Source: Alistipes sp. CAG:831 (GTDB lineage Bacteria > Bacteroidota > Bacteroidia > Bacteroidales > UBA932). From it: 32,027 bases of DNA. Every line of letters begins with the position of its first letter. Position 1 is the stretch's first letter. The stretch spans positions 77,989-110,015 of the forward strand of contig HF990412.1 of NCBI GenBank assembly GCA_000432775.1, given 5' to 3'. The position numbers were made by a program, and so were the translations under genes. The notes under the pieces were generated by a model. It saw only the letters and a list, made by a program, of their open reading frames with translations, was not told the DNA's origin and did no database searches. Below, in pieces: positions 1-6,346 of the stretch.

Positions 1-1
1 G

Positions 2-727
2 ACTGGAGGACAGGCTGAAGCGGCATCCGGAGCTGACAGAAAAGCCGACAAGGCCGAGAGCGTCGACACCGCCCGCAGGGGTTTCCTTACGGCCTCCCTG
101 ATGGCAGCAACAGCCGTGACGGTCAAGGCTCAGGAGAAGAAAGTCGACGGCGGTCTGGCCGTGATAGAGGATAAGGTCATTCCCGACCGGTTTGTTCCGC
201 TGGTGCCTCCCGGAGCGGTGAGTCTCAGGCATTTTGCCCAGCACTGCACCGGATGTCAGCTCTGCGTCTCGGTGTGTCCCAACGGAGTGCTGCGTCCGGC
301 CACGGACCTGATGCGCATGATGCAGCCGGAGATGTCCTACGAGAGGGGTTACTGCCGTCCGGAGTGTACGAAATGCTCGGAGGTCTGCCCCGCCGGTGCC
401 ATACGCCCGATTGACAAGGCCGAGAAGTCCTCGACCCAGATTGGCCATGCGGAGTGGGTGATGCACAACTGTATCCCGGTGAGGGACGGCCAGGAGTGCG
501 GCAACTGCGCAAGGCATTGTCCTACCGGAGCCATACAGATGGTGCCGCTCAAGGGGCACCACCGTCACAGAGGCGGCCGCGAGGAGGGCAATGACGGCAA
601 GAACCTTATGATACCGGCCGTCAACACCGAGAAGTGCATAGGCTGCGGAGCCTGCGAGAATCTCTGTCCGGCACGTCCGTTCTCCGCCATCTATGTGGTG
701 GGGCATGAGGTTCACAGGACCGTCTGA
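2..727 (+). CDS. Multi-[4Fe-4S] ferredoxin-like protein, 5' end outside the window
   Basis: The reading frame is open from the first bases of the window, so this is the C-terminal part of a longer protein. The visible ~241 residues contain four cysteine clusters of 4Fe-4S type: HCTGCQLCVSVCP, a CRPECTKCSEVCP cluster, a QECGNCARHCP cluster and KCIGCGACENLCP. Before the clusters is a Tat-like stretch (ARRGFLTASLMAATA) in the middle of the protein. The likely layout is a membrane or NapH-like N-terminal part outside the window, followed by an exported electron-transfer domain. The role is inferred to be electron transfer to a periplasmic redox partner; the adjacent aldo/keto reductase relic (728-1012), which kept one iron-sulfur cluster, may once have been that partner. 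An internal ATG at 101 exists but lies inside the Tat-like segment and is unlikely to be the real start. Confidence 0.75.
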   Translation, partial: TGGQAEAASGADRKADKAESVDTARRGFLTASLMAATAVTVKAQEKKVDGGLAVIEDKVIPDRFVPLVPPGAVSLRHFAQHCTGCQLCVSVCPNGVLRPATDLMRMMQPEMSYERGYCRPECTKCSEVCPAGAIRPIDKAEKSSTQIGHAEWVMHNCIPVRDGQECGNCARHCPTGAIQMVPLKGHHRHRGGREEGNDGKNLMIPAVNTEKCIGCGACENLCPARPFSAIYVVGHEVHRTV

Positions 728-1012
728 CAACCGATTTCCCGCCGCGAGTTTCTGAAAACGGCGGGAGCAGCGGGAGTTTTGTCCCTTGGTCTGGCGGCTT
801 GTGGGGACGGCAGGACTGCCGGTTCAGCCTCCGGGAATCTGGCGGTGCCGTCCGGTGGAATGACGTACAGGACCAATCCTACTACTGGCGACAAAGTCTC
901 CCTGCTCGGCTGCGGCCAGTGCAGTCCCCATTGCCCCCAGCGTATCGACATCCCCGCTGAGCTGCACAGAATCGACGCTTACGTCGAGCGCCTTAGGCAG
1001 AATACCTTGTAG
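728..1012 (+). pseudogene. Relic of a Tat/lipoprotein aldo/keto reductase with a large internal deletion
   Basis: Right after the stop of the ferredoxin gene, the same frame reads an export signal (SRREFLKTAGAAG, then a hydrophobic stretch ending LAAC), a short linker, and the opening of an aldo/keto reductase (MTYRTNPTTGDKVSLLG). It then jumps directly into what looks like the C-terminal iron-sulfur tail of the same family (CGQCSPHCPQRIDIP) and stops at 1012. Only about 94 residues remain, against well over 400 in intact relatives as I know them. No ATG precedes the signal peptide in frame; the best upstream candidates are a rare ATT at 734 or lost initiation. The central TIM barrel is absent, so the product cannot be an active reductase. 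Family assignment rests on recall of the two conserved ends. Confidence 0.65.
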
Positions 1013-1030
1013 GCTATATCAGCATTCCGG

Positions 1031-1061
1031 TTTGCGGTTATGGCGGAATTCACTACCTTTG
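1031..1061 (+). promoter_or_regulatory. Bacteroidetes-type promoter for the LysR gene
   Basis: TTTG at 1031-1034 is followed after 19 bases by TACCTTTG at 1054-1061, a full match to the Bacteroidetes -33/-7 consensus (TTTG, TAnnTTTG). Transcription would start near 1067, leaving a leader of roughly 26 bases before the ATG at 1094. Confidence 0.6.
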
Positions 1062-1093
1062 TTCTGTAGCAATTTCAAAAGTGCAGACAGACC

Positions 1094-1990
1094 ATGGATG
1101 AATTCCGCCTTAAAGTATTTATAACGGCCGCCAAGGCTCTCAGTTTTTCCAAGTGCGCGGCTGCCCTGAATATCACCCAGCCGGCGGTCAGCCGCCATAT
1201 AGGGGAGCTGGAGGCCCGCTTCGGGGTGCCGCTGTTCTCCCGGGGGAGTTCCGGGGTGGGGCTGACCAAGGCCGGCCGGCTGCTGCTCCAGCATGCGGAG
1301 GGGCTGCTGTCGGCGTACCAGAAAATGGATTACGACATGGACCTGCTGGCCCAGGCCGGTCAGGGCAGGCTGGCGATAGGGGCCAGCACGACCATTGCGA
1401 TGTACCTGCTGCCGGAGATACTGGCCTCGTTCATGGAGCGTTCGGACGGGATAGAGGTATCCATGCTCTCCGGCAACAGTGAGAATGTGGAACAATGGCT
1501 CCGTGACGGGACGGTGGACATCGGTTTCGTGGAGAATGCCTCGCGCCGGCCGTGGCTGCACTATGAGCGGCTGATGGCGGATGAGCTGGTATTGGTGGCG
1601 GGCACCCATGGCCGGTATGCGTCTTTAGAGTCGGTCACGCCGCAGGAGTTTAGGACACTTCCTTTGGTGCTGAGGGAGAAGGGCTCGGGGACGCGCGAGA
1701 TTCTGGAGAATGTGCTCCGGGGCTGCGGTATAGGCCCTGAGGACCTGAACGTGGTGATAGAGCTGAGCAGCACGGAGGCCATCAAGGCATTTGTCCGCAG
1801 CAGCGATACGCTGGCGGTGGTCTCGGTGATAGCCCTGCGCCGCGAGCTGGCTGACGGGGCGTTGAGGATTGTGGACATCGACGGAGTGGACATGCCCCGG
1901 GAGTTCGCCACAGTCGTCCGTCCCGGCGAGTTCTCCGGGCTGAACGAGCGGTTCCATCACTTCGTTGTCCGGGAGGCCTCTCTACGTTAG
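1094..1990 (+). CDS. LysR-family transcriptional regulator
   Basis: A 298-residue protein, the normal length for LysR regulators. Residues 1-60 form the winged helix-turn-helix (FSKCAAALNITQPAVSRHI is the recognition-helix region), followed by a linker helix and a LysR substrate-binding domain from about residue 88 (GRLAIGASTTIAMYLLPEIL) to the C terminus. LysR proteins act as cytoplasmic tetramers that sense a small ligand and regulate neighbouring genes. The next gene in the same direction encodes a YeiH-type transporter; LysR/YeiH neighbours are common (yeiE-yeiH in E. coli), so the transporter gene is the likely target. The ligand cannot be read from the sequence. Confidence 0.9.
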   Translation: MDEFRLKVFITAAKALSFSKCAAALNITQPAVSRHIGELEARFGVPLFSRGSSGVGLTKAGRLLLQHAEGLLSAYQKMDYDMDLLAQAGQGRLAIGASTTIAMYLLPEILASFMERSDGIEVSMLSGNSENVEQWLRDGTVDIGFVENASRRPWLHYERLMADELVLVAGTHGRYASLESVTPQEFRTLPLVLREKGSGTREILENVLRGCGIGPEDLNVVIELSSTEAIKAFVRSSDTLAVVSVIALRRELADGALRIVDIDGVDMPREFATVVRPGEFSGLNERFHHFVVREASLR

Positions 1991-2013
1991 AGGCTTGTGT
2001 GTGGCGCAAGCCT
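1991..2013 (+). terminator. Stem-loop directly after the LysR stop codon
   Basis: AGGCTTG (1991-1997) and CAAGCCT (2007-2013) form a 7-bp stem with a 9-base loop immediately after the TAG. It lacks a clear T-run afterwards, so it may be a processing or weak termination structure. Confidence 0.4.
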
Positions 2014-2119
2014 ACTCACGAGAAATGCATGGTGTTTTGTAAGTGTTTGATTGTGAGATTCCTGCAAAACAGTGTGCAATTTTCGGGTGTTTCTGAGGCA
2101 GTGAGAAATGCAGACCTTT

Positions 2120-2140
2120 TTATAATGTCTTGATTTATAA
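2120..2140 (+). promoter_or_regulatory. Possible LysR operator, AT-rich dyad
   Basis: TTATAA (2120-2125), 9 bases, TTATAA (2135-2140). The spacing fits the T-N11-A style dyads bound by LysR regulators, and it lies between the LysR gene and the yeiH-like gene, about 110 bases upstream of the latter's -7 box. The gap 1991-2259 holds no gene; it also has two copies of GAGAAATGCA. Confidence 0.3.
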
Positions 2141-2222
2141 CGCTTTGAAAAATGACGTGCAATTCTCGCAAAATGTGGGGCGGAGGGGTATAACAATCGG
2201 TTATGCCGTATAAGTAAGTGTG

Positions 2223-2255
2223 TTGGGATGTTTTACAGCGGGTATTGTACTTTTG
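2223..2255 (+). promoter_or_regulatory. Promoter of the yeiH-like gene, nearly leaderless
   Basis: TACTTTTG (2248-2255) matches the TAnnTTTG box; TTG at 2223-2225 is a weaker -33 at 22 bases. The ATG at 2260 begins only four bases after the box, so the transcript would start at or next to the start codon. Confidence 0.55.
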
Positions 2256-2259
2256 CGGC

Positions 2260-3255
2260 ATGAAAACAACAGCAACATCCTCAACATCTGTGACGCCGGC
2301 TGTGCAGGCCGCGCAGGTATCAACCGGAACTCTTCAGGCACGCCAGTGGGCAGCCCGGATACTTTTTATCGCATTTTTCGTAGCTTCTTTCTTCCTGCCT
2401 ACAGCTGTGGCCCTGCTGGCCGGAATAGCTTTGGCCGTAACCCTCGGCTCGCCTTTCCCCGTATTTGCCAAGAAAGTCTCGAAGTACCTGCTTCAGGCTT
2501 CGGTGGTGGGTCTCGGCTTCGGCATGAACCTCTATTCGGCCGTGGAGTCCGGCAAGGACGGTATGCTCTTCACGATAGTCTCGGTGGTGGGGGTGATGGC
2601 CATCGGCACCCTGCTCGGACGGGTGTTCAGGCTCTCCCGGAACAATTCCTACCTCATCTCCTCCGGTACGGCCATCTGCGGAGGCAGCGCGATTGCCGCC
2701 GTGGCTCCCATCATCGACGCGAACGACAATGAGACCACTATGTCGATGGTGACTGTATTCGTGCTCAACGCCGTGGCCCTGCTCATTTTCCCTGCGATAG
2801 GACATCTGCTCGGACTCTCCCAGGAGCAGTTCGGCACCTGGGCGGCCATTGCCATCCACGATACCAGTTCGGTGGTGGGTGCGGGTGCCGCCTATGGAGA
2901 GGAGGCCCTGCAGATTGCCACGACCGTCAAGTTGACACGCGCCCTGTGGATCATTCCCATGGCCATAGCCACTACCTTCATTTTCAGGAAGAAGGGCAAG
3001 AAGATTTCCATTCCCTGGTTCATCTTCCTCTTCATTGCAGCGATGCTGGCCAACACTTACCTGGGAATCCCTGAGAAAGTCTCTGCGGCGATAGCCGGAG
3101 GCGCGAAGCATGCTCTCGGAGCCACCCTCTTCCTCATCGGCTGCGGCCTTTCCCTCCAGAGTGTCAAGAAGACGGGAGTCCGTCCCTTCCTGCTCGGCAT
3201 CAGTCTCTGGGCCGTCATCTCCCTCTCGTCGCTGGCGGTGGTGATGATGATGTAG
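2260..3255 (+). CDS. yeiH: YeiH-family (UPF0324) inner-membrane transporter, putative sulfate exporter family
   Basis: A 331-residue, highly hydrophobic protein with about ten predicted membrane segments, e.g. ILFIAFFVASFFLPTAVALL near the N terminus. The glycine-rich stretch around SGTAICGGSAIAAVAP and the AIHDTSSVVGAGAAYG segment are characteristic of the YeiH family (Pfam Cons_hypoth698), annotated by similarity as putative sulfate exporters; the substrate is not established by sequence. I start at ATG 2260 rather than an in-frame GTG at 2218, because the -7 promoter box (2248-2255) lies downstream of that GTG and transcription could not include it. The upstream LysR gene is the likely regulator. 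Confidence 0.85.
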   Translation: MKTTATSSTSVTPAVQAAQVSTGTLQARQWAARILFIAFFVASFFLPTAVALLAGIALAVTLGSPFPVFAKKVSKYLLQASVVGLGFGMNLYSAVESGKDGMLFTIVSVVGVMAIGTLLGRVFRLSRNNSYLISSGTAICGGSAIAAVAPIIDANDNETTMSMVTVFVLNAVALLIFPAIGHLLGLSQEQFGTWAAIAIHDTSSVVGAGAAYGEEALQIATTVKLTRALWIIPMAIATTFIFRKKGKKISIPWFIFLFIAAMLANTYLGIPEKVSAAIAGGAKHALGATLFLIGCGLSLQSVKKTGVRPFLLGISLWAVISLSSLAVVMMM

Positions 3256-3264
3256 GCAGCCCCC

Positions 3265-3272
3265 TATATTTG
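3265..3272 (+). promoter_or_regulatory. -7 box for the TPR regulator gene, leaderless arrangement
   Basis: TATATTTG matches TAnnTTTG exactly and is followed by CGGC and then the ATG at 3277, the same box-to-start distance and bases as at the yeiH-like gene. No good TTTG -33 is visible; the box lies just after the yeiH stop codon. Confidence 0.5.
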
Positions 3273-3276
3273 CGGC

Positions 3277-4401
3277 ATGAAAGTCAGGATACCATACCGC
3301 ATCAGTCTCATGGTGCTGGCAGCAGTTGCCCTGCTGTCAGTTTTCTCATGCTCGGAACGGGGCCGGTATGCTGATTCCGTAATGGCGGCGGCCGACTCCC
3401 TGATGATGTCCGATCCTCATGCCGCATTGGATACTCTGATGACCATAGACAGTGCCGTGGCAGCCGGCATGACCACGAAGCAGAAGGCGTTTTATGCCCT
3501 GCTCGGGACAGAGGCCAGCTACAAGTGCTACCTGCCAGTAGCAGAGGATACGGCGATATTCGATGCGGTCGGGTATTATCGCAGGCATGGCCCGGAGGGG
3601 CTGTTGGCGAGGTCACTGATGATGGGCGGTGCAGTCCTTGAGGAAAGGGAGGAGCCCTTGTCAGCCCTGGAGGTATATCTGAAAGCAGAGCCGATATTCG
3701 TGGATATGGAAGACAATGAGCAATTAGGGCTGTTGAATACCAGAATTGGCGGGCTGTACCTATCAACATACGTAAACAATGAAGAGGCGGTGTCCCGTTA
3801 TCGCAAGGCATTGGAGTGTTTCGGGCAGTGCGGAAATGAAGAGAGAGTTATGTATGCCCATCTGTCACTGGCGAGAGCATTAGTGTCCGAATCACCTGAT
3901 TCGGCATTCGCTCATATTTTGGAAGGAATGCGTCTGGCACGGAAGTATGAAGATTCATTTCTTGTGCTGGAAGGATATGAGTTGCTGGCTCAAATTTATT
4001 TGCAAAAACAGGACTATAGGGGTATCATCAGAATATCAGAAGAAGCTGTGGAATCTTGCGGGCGCAGACCGGAAGACCCTGTGTCTGAATCCTTGTGGCA
4101 GTCGCTTTTATTCAACAAGGCTTTGTCATACGCCAGTCTTGGCAAGGCGGATTCGGCTATTTATGTATCATCGTATCTGCGTTGGTCGGACAGTGCAGAG
4201 GATAGGATGATGAGGCATTGGCTTGCTTCAGCTATGGCAGAGTGCAGGAAAGACTGGCGGACAGCACTGATAGAGACCAGGATTTCAGAAGCTATGGCGG
4301 ACAGCATCGAAAAGGAAGGAGCCAGACTTCAGTTGGACGGGAGTTTATGTTCACCCAGGATATTAATGAAAAGGAACAGGAAAATGATGTACTTAGATTG
4401 A
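3277..4401 (+). CDS. N-terminal fragment of a TPR transmembrane regulator (frameshifted gene)
   Basis: This frame encodes the sensor half of a one-component regulator common in Bacteroidetes: N-terminal export signal with lipobox-like end (LLSVFSC, Cys25), then helical repeats of TPR type rich in Ala, Leu and Tyr to about residue 350 (for example PDSAFAHILEGMRLARKYE). Relatives continue through a membrane helix into a DNA-binding domain, but here the frame loses that continuation near 4335 and reads about 20 unrelated residues to a stop at 4401. The missing part is open in another frame (to 4997). A single missing base between about 4333 and 4344 would restore one protein of roughly 570 residues. 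Its place just upstream of the peptide operon suggests it controlled that operon. Confidence 0.7.
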   Translation: MKVRIPYRISLMVLAAVALLSVFSCSERGRYADSVMAAADSLMMSDPHAALDTLMTIDSAVAAGMTTKQKAFYALLGTEASYKCYLPVAEDTAIFDAVGYYRRHGPEGLLARSLMMGGAVLEEREEPLSALEVYLKAEPIFVDMEDNEQLGLLNTRIGGLYLSTYVNNEEAVSRYRKALECFGQCGNEERVMYAHLSLARALVSESPDSAFAHILEGMRLARKYEDSFLVLEGYELLAQIYLQKQDYRGIIRISEEAVESCGRRPEDPVSESLWQSLLFNKALSYASLGKADSAIYVSSYLRWSDSAEDRMMRHWLASAMAECRKDWRTALIETRISEAMADSIEKEGARLQLDGSLCSPRILMKRNRKMMYLD

Positions 4402-4997
4402 GAATTTTTACAGTAAGTGCAGTAAGCATGTTTCTTTTTGTAGTATGTCTGTCCGCATTCTTGTTCAGTCATAACAGGGCACTGCGGGTGGAAAATGAGA
4501 ATCTGCGTTTGTCGATTACGTCATACGGAGTACAGGAGAATGAAGAGTTGGAGCGGCATATACGCAGTATGTCACCGGAAAATGAAGATGCTCAAAATGA
4601 ACTGAGGTCAATTCTCTCATCCATGCTTGCCTTGGTCAAGGACTTGAACGAGATGTGCTGGCAGGAAAACTGCGGCACTGGCACATCAAATGTCAAGGAG
4701 CTTGTAAACAGATATTTTCCTAAGGGTGAAGTGTATCTCCGTATCAGGAGAGTATGTGATATAATCCATCCGTCAAAGTTGTCGGAAATAGAAACGGAGG
4801 TTCCGGTTCTTACAGACACGGACAAGCTCCTTATAGCACTTATGGGCTGCGGTTTTCCTACAGGTGCTATCTGTGCTCTCATGAGATTGACCAAGGCATC
4901 TCTTAATGTGCAGAAGACAAGAACTGCCCGTAAAATAGGCCCGAAAGTGCGGCTTTCTGAGTATGTCTCGGAAAAATTTTCAAAAAATATAGGTTAG
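4347..4997 (+). CDS. C-terminal fragment of the TPR-HTH regulator: membrane helix, coiled coil, HTH
   Basis: This is the second half of the split regulator. From the first in-frame ATG (4347) the order is a short charged segment, a membrane helix (TVSAVSMFLFVVCLSAFLF), a coiled-coil-like stretch (ALRVENENLRLSITSYGVQE), a middle helical region, and a C-terminal LuxR-like helix-turn-helix (LTDTDKLLIALMGCGFPTGA ... ASLNVQKTRTARKIG). The frame is open further upstream to 4218, but those residues overlap the first fragment out of frame. If 4347 is used, the fragment could be a membrane-anchored DNA-binding protein without its sensor; otherwise the gene is dead or the frameshift is a sequencing error. 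No slippery heptamer of the usual -1 type is visible at the junction. Confidence 0.65.
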   Translation: MFTQDINEKEQENDVLRLRIFTVSAVSMFLFVVCLSAFLFSHNRALRVENENLRLSITSYGVQENEELERHIRSMSPENEDAQNELRSILSSMLALVKDLNEMCWQENCGTGTSNVKELVNRYFPKGEVYLRIRRVCDIIHPSKLSEIETEVPVLTDTDKLLIALMGCGFPTGAICALMRLTKASLNVQKTRTARKIGPKVRLSEYVSEKFSKNIG

Positions 4998-5112
4998 CAG
5001 TGCATATTTTCGATAGGGGAAAAACCGCTCCAGAGCTTTCAGACCCTGCTGCTAATTTCCCGGAGGTTAGCAGTCATCAATTCTCAATAACTTAGCGATA
5101 GTTGGCTAAGTT
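4991..5112 (+). promoter_or_regulatory. Cluster of dyads and direct repeats upstream of the peptide operon
   Basis: The gap contains a perfect dyad AACTTAGC-N8-GCTAAGTT (5089-5112), a second dyad CTGCTAA-N11-TTAGCAG (5049-5073), and an 11-base direct repeat AGGTTAGCAGT (4991-5001 overlapping the regulator's stop, and 5064-5074). All share the TTAGC core. The first dyad ends eight bases before the -33 element of the next promoter, a good place for an activator. I infer these are binding sites for the HTH regulator encoded just upstream. Confidence 0.45.
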
Positions 5113-5120
5113 GTTGAAAA

Positions 5121-5152
5121 TTTGCATATTACGAAATTTGTCTTTAACCTTG
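5121..5152 (+). promoter_or_regulatory. Promoter of the peptide operon
   Basis: TTTG (5121-5124), 20 bases, then TAACCTTG (5145-5152), one mismatch from TAnnTTTG. The ATG at 5157 begins four bases after the box, again a leaderless-type layout. The imperfect box together with an adjoining upstream dyad fits a promoter that needs an activator. Confidence 0.5.
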
Positions 5153-5156
5153 TAGC

Positions 5157-5507
5157 ATGAAAAAGGTTTTAGTATTGTATTCACTTTTATTGATCTGCAA
5201 TTTTAATCTGTTTGCAGATAAGGAGAACATTGCAGTCAATAGACAGAGAGTAGATACCAGAGGTTTTATCGATATGCCGGAGGCATCCATCGATACACAG
5301 ACAGATATTGTAAGTGTATCTTTCGATGACTCGGGAATGTATACCTTGTATATAGAGAACAGCCTTGGTGATGTACTCTACCAGTCTGTACTGCCGGCAA
5401 ACGGACTGGAGTATCACTACGACCTCTCCGGAATCGGGGAAGGGTACTTCCGCCTCGTACTCGAAGGCGCAAGTGGAGAGTATGAAGGATTCTTCACTGT
5501 CAATTAA
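5157..5507 (+). CDS. Small secreted DUF3244-like protein
   Basis: A 116-residue protein with a clear signal peptide (MKKVLVLYSLLLICNFNLFA, cut likely before DKEN) and a single small beta-sandwich region from about residue 45. The pattern VSFDDSGMYTLYIENSLGDV, then a DLSGIGEGYFRLVLEG-type turn and a final EGFFTV strand, resembles DUF3244 proteins of Bacteroidetes, whose function is unknown. The next gene begins 27 bases downstream, so it is probably the first gene of the peptide operon. As an exported partner next to a membrane-spanning sensor it could be a ligand, immunity or presentation protein, but nothing in the sequence decides this. Confidence 0.75.
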   Translation: MKKVLVLYSLLLICNFNLFADKENIAVNRQRVDTRGFIDMPEASIDTQTDIVSVSFDDSGMYTLYIENSLGDVLYQSVLPANGLEYHYDLSGIGEGYFRLVLEGASGEYEGFFTVN

Positions 5508-5534
5508 GTCGTTAAACAATTAAAGTTTAAGTTT

Positions 5535-5711
5535 ATGAAGAATTTTAAAGATTTTCCGCCTTTGGATCAGGCTGATGTCATGTCAGAAAAAGAAATGACG
5601 GAATCACTAGGCGGGGCTTGTAAAAATGGCTGTAAAAGTTGTAAGACAGAATGCAAGTCCTGTCAGCCAAGCGGTAAAAATGCAGATTCACCGTCTCAGC
5701 CAGTTTCTTAA
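5535..5711 (+). CDS. Cys-rich double-glycine RiPP precursor peptide 1
   Basis: A 58-residue peptide. Residues 1-27 form a leader ending MSEKEMTESLGG, with Glu at -8, Met at -7 and Gly-Gly at -2/-1, which is the double-glycine signal cut by C39 peptidases. The 31-residue core starts ACKNGCKSC and has five cysteines in the spacing C-x3-C-x2-C-x3-C-x2-C, then a Pro/Ser tail (GKNADSPSQPVS). The neighbouring gene at 5739 encodes a close paralogue, and the maturase and C39 exporter lie downstream. Predicted product: a radical-SAM-modified ribosomal peptide; the chemistry is not known. An A/T-rich stretch (taaagtttaagttt) precedes the ATG. Confidence 0.85.
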   Translation: MKNFKDFPPLDQADVMSEKEMTESLGGACKNGCKSCKTECKSCQPSGKNADSPSQPVS

Positions 5712-5738
5712 AAGTAGTGTAACAAAATTAATAAAGAG

Positions 5739-5924
5739 ATGAACATGAATAAATTCAGTAATTCTTATCAGGACTTGGATAAGGCAAATGTAATGACCGA
5801 TCAGGAACTCAATGAAAGTTTAGGAGGAGCGTGCAAACAGACTTGCAAAAGCTGCAATGATGGCTGTAAATCCTGCAAGGACGGAGGTAAAAATGCAGAC
5901 GCACCAAGTGTACCCATATCGTAG
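5739..5924 (+). CDS. Cys-rich double-glycine RiPP precursor peptide 2
   Basis: A 61-residue paralogue of the preceding peptide (59 if the second ATG at 5745 is used; both are near the purine-rich aaagag). The leader ends VMTDQELNESLGG with Glu -8 and Leu -7. The core ACKQTCKSC... has the same length (31) and exactly the same five-cysteine spacing as peptide 1, and the same GKNAD-x-PS-x-P-x-S tail. Between the two cores the residues between cysteines differ while CKSC is kept in both positions, which points to selection on the cysteines and their neighbours. The stop codon is only six bases before the next gene, so translation is probably coupled. Confidence 0.85.
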   Translation: MNMNKFSNSYQDLDKANVMTDQELNESLGGACKQTCKSCNDGCKSCKDGGKNADAPSVPIS

Positions 5925-5930
5925 TAAATC

Positions 5931-6335
5931 ATGAAGTGTGAGAAGTGGGCTCTTGTGGAAAATGATGAGTTCGAAATTGTAGGTATATTCTTGCCCACCA
6001 GTATGGAGTATATCTACAATTTCGAATTTGGTCCTTTGAATGCTGATACAGGAGAGGTCGAGACATCGGTAAGAACGCGAAACAGTAATTATCGTATTGT
6101 CTTGCGTAAAGCGTGCGATGTCATTTATGAATTTTTGATGCGCCAGCCTGGTTGCATGGTCAGGTTCAGTGGACTCGATGAATCGAGGAACAGATTGTTT
6201 GCAATATGGATGAATGTTAATTGGGAGTTGATGACATCCAGATTTTTTATGTATGGATATAATTCTTTACAAAGATGGGAACTGTATAGGAAGAGAGGTC
6301 GTTATGACGCTGTATTACTTAAACTGAAACGATAA
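5931..6335 (+). CDS. 134-aa protein of unknown function in the peptide operon
   Basis: A soluble-looking alpha/beta protein without signal peptide or membrane segment. Visible features are a beta-rich N-terminal half (YIYNFEFGPLNAD), a central helix-like segment (CDVIYEFLMRQPGCMVRFSG) and a basic C terminus (YDAVLLKLKR). The segment MVRFSGLDESRNRLFAIWMN resembles, from memory, the DUF6934 group of small Bacteroidetes proteins in which a 'GST-x-x-R-x-x-LY' stretch precedes a helix; I could not check this. It sits 6 bases after precursor 2 and 11 bases before the maturase gene, so it is translated with them. A role in peptide maturation, precursor binding or self-protection is possible. Confidence 0.7.
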   Translation: MKCEKWALVENDEFEIVGIFLPTSMEYIYNFEFGPLNADTGEVETSVRTRNSNYRIVLRKACDVIYEFLMRQPGCMVRFSGLDESRNRLFAIWMNVNWELMTSRFFMYGYNSLQRWELYRKRGRYDAVLLKLKR

Positions 6336-6346
6336 ACCAAACAAAA

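Noticed and set aside
4218..4346. TTG start at 4218 for the second regulator fragment
   Set aside because: Residues from 4218 to about 4335 are out-of-frame translation of the sensor domain and lack family likeness; 4347 is the first ATG in frame.
4366..4400. Programmed -1 frameshift site in the regulator
   Set aside because: No X-XXY-YYZ heptamer lies at the junction; the AAAAGG near 4370 is downstream of it and not in a slippery phase.
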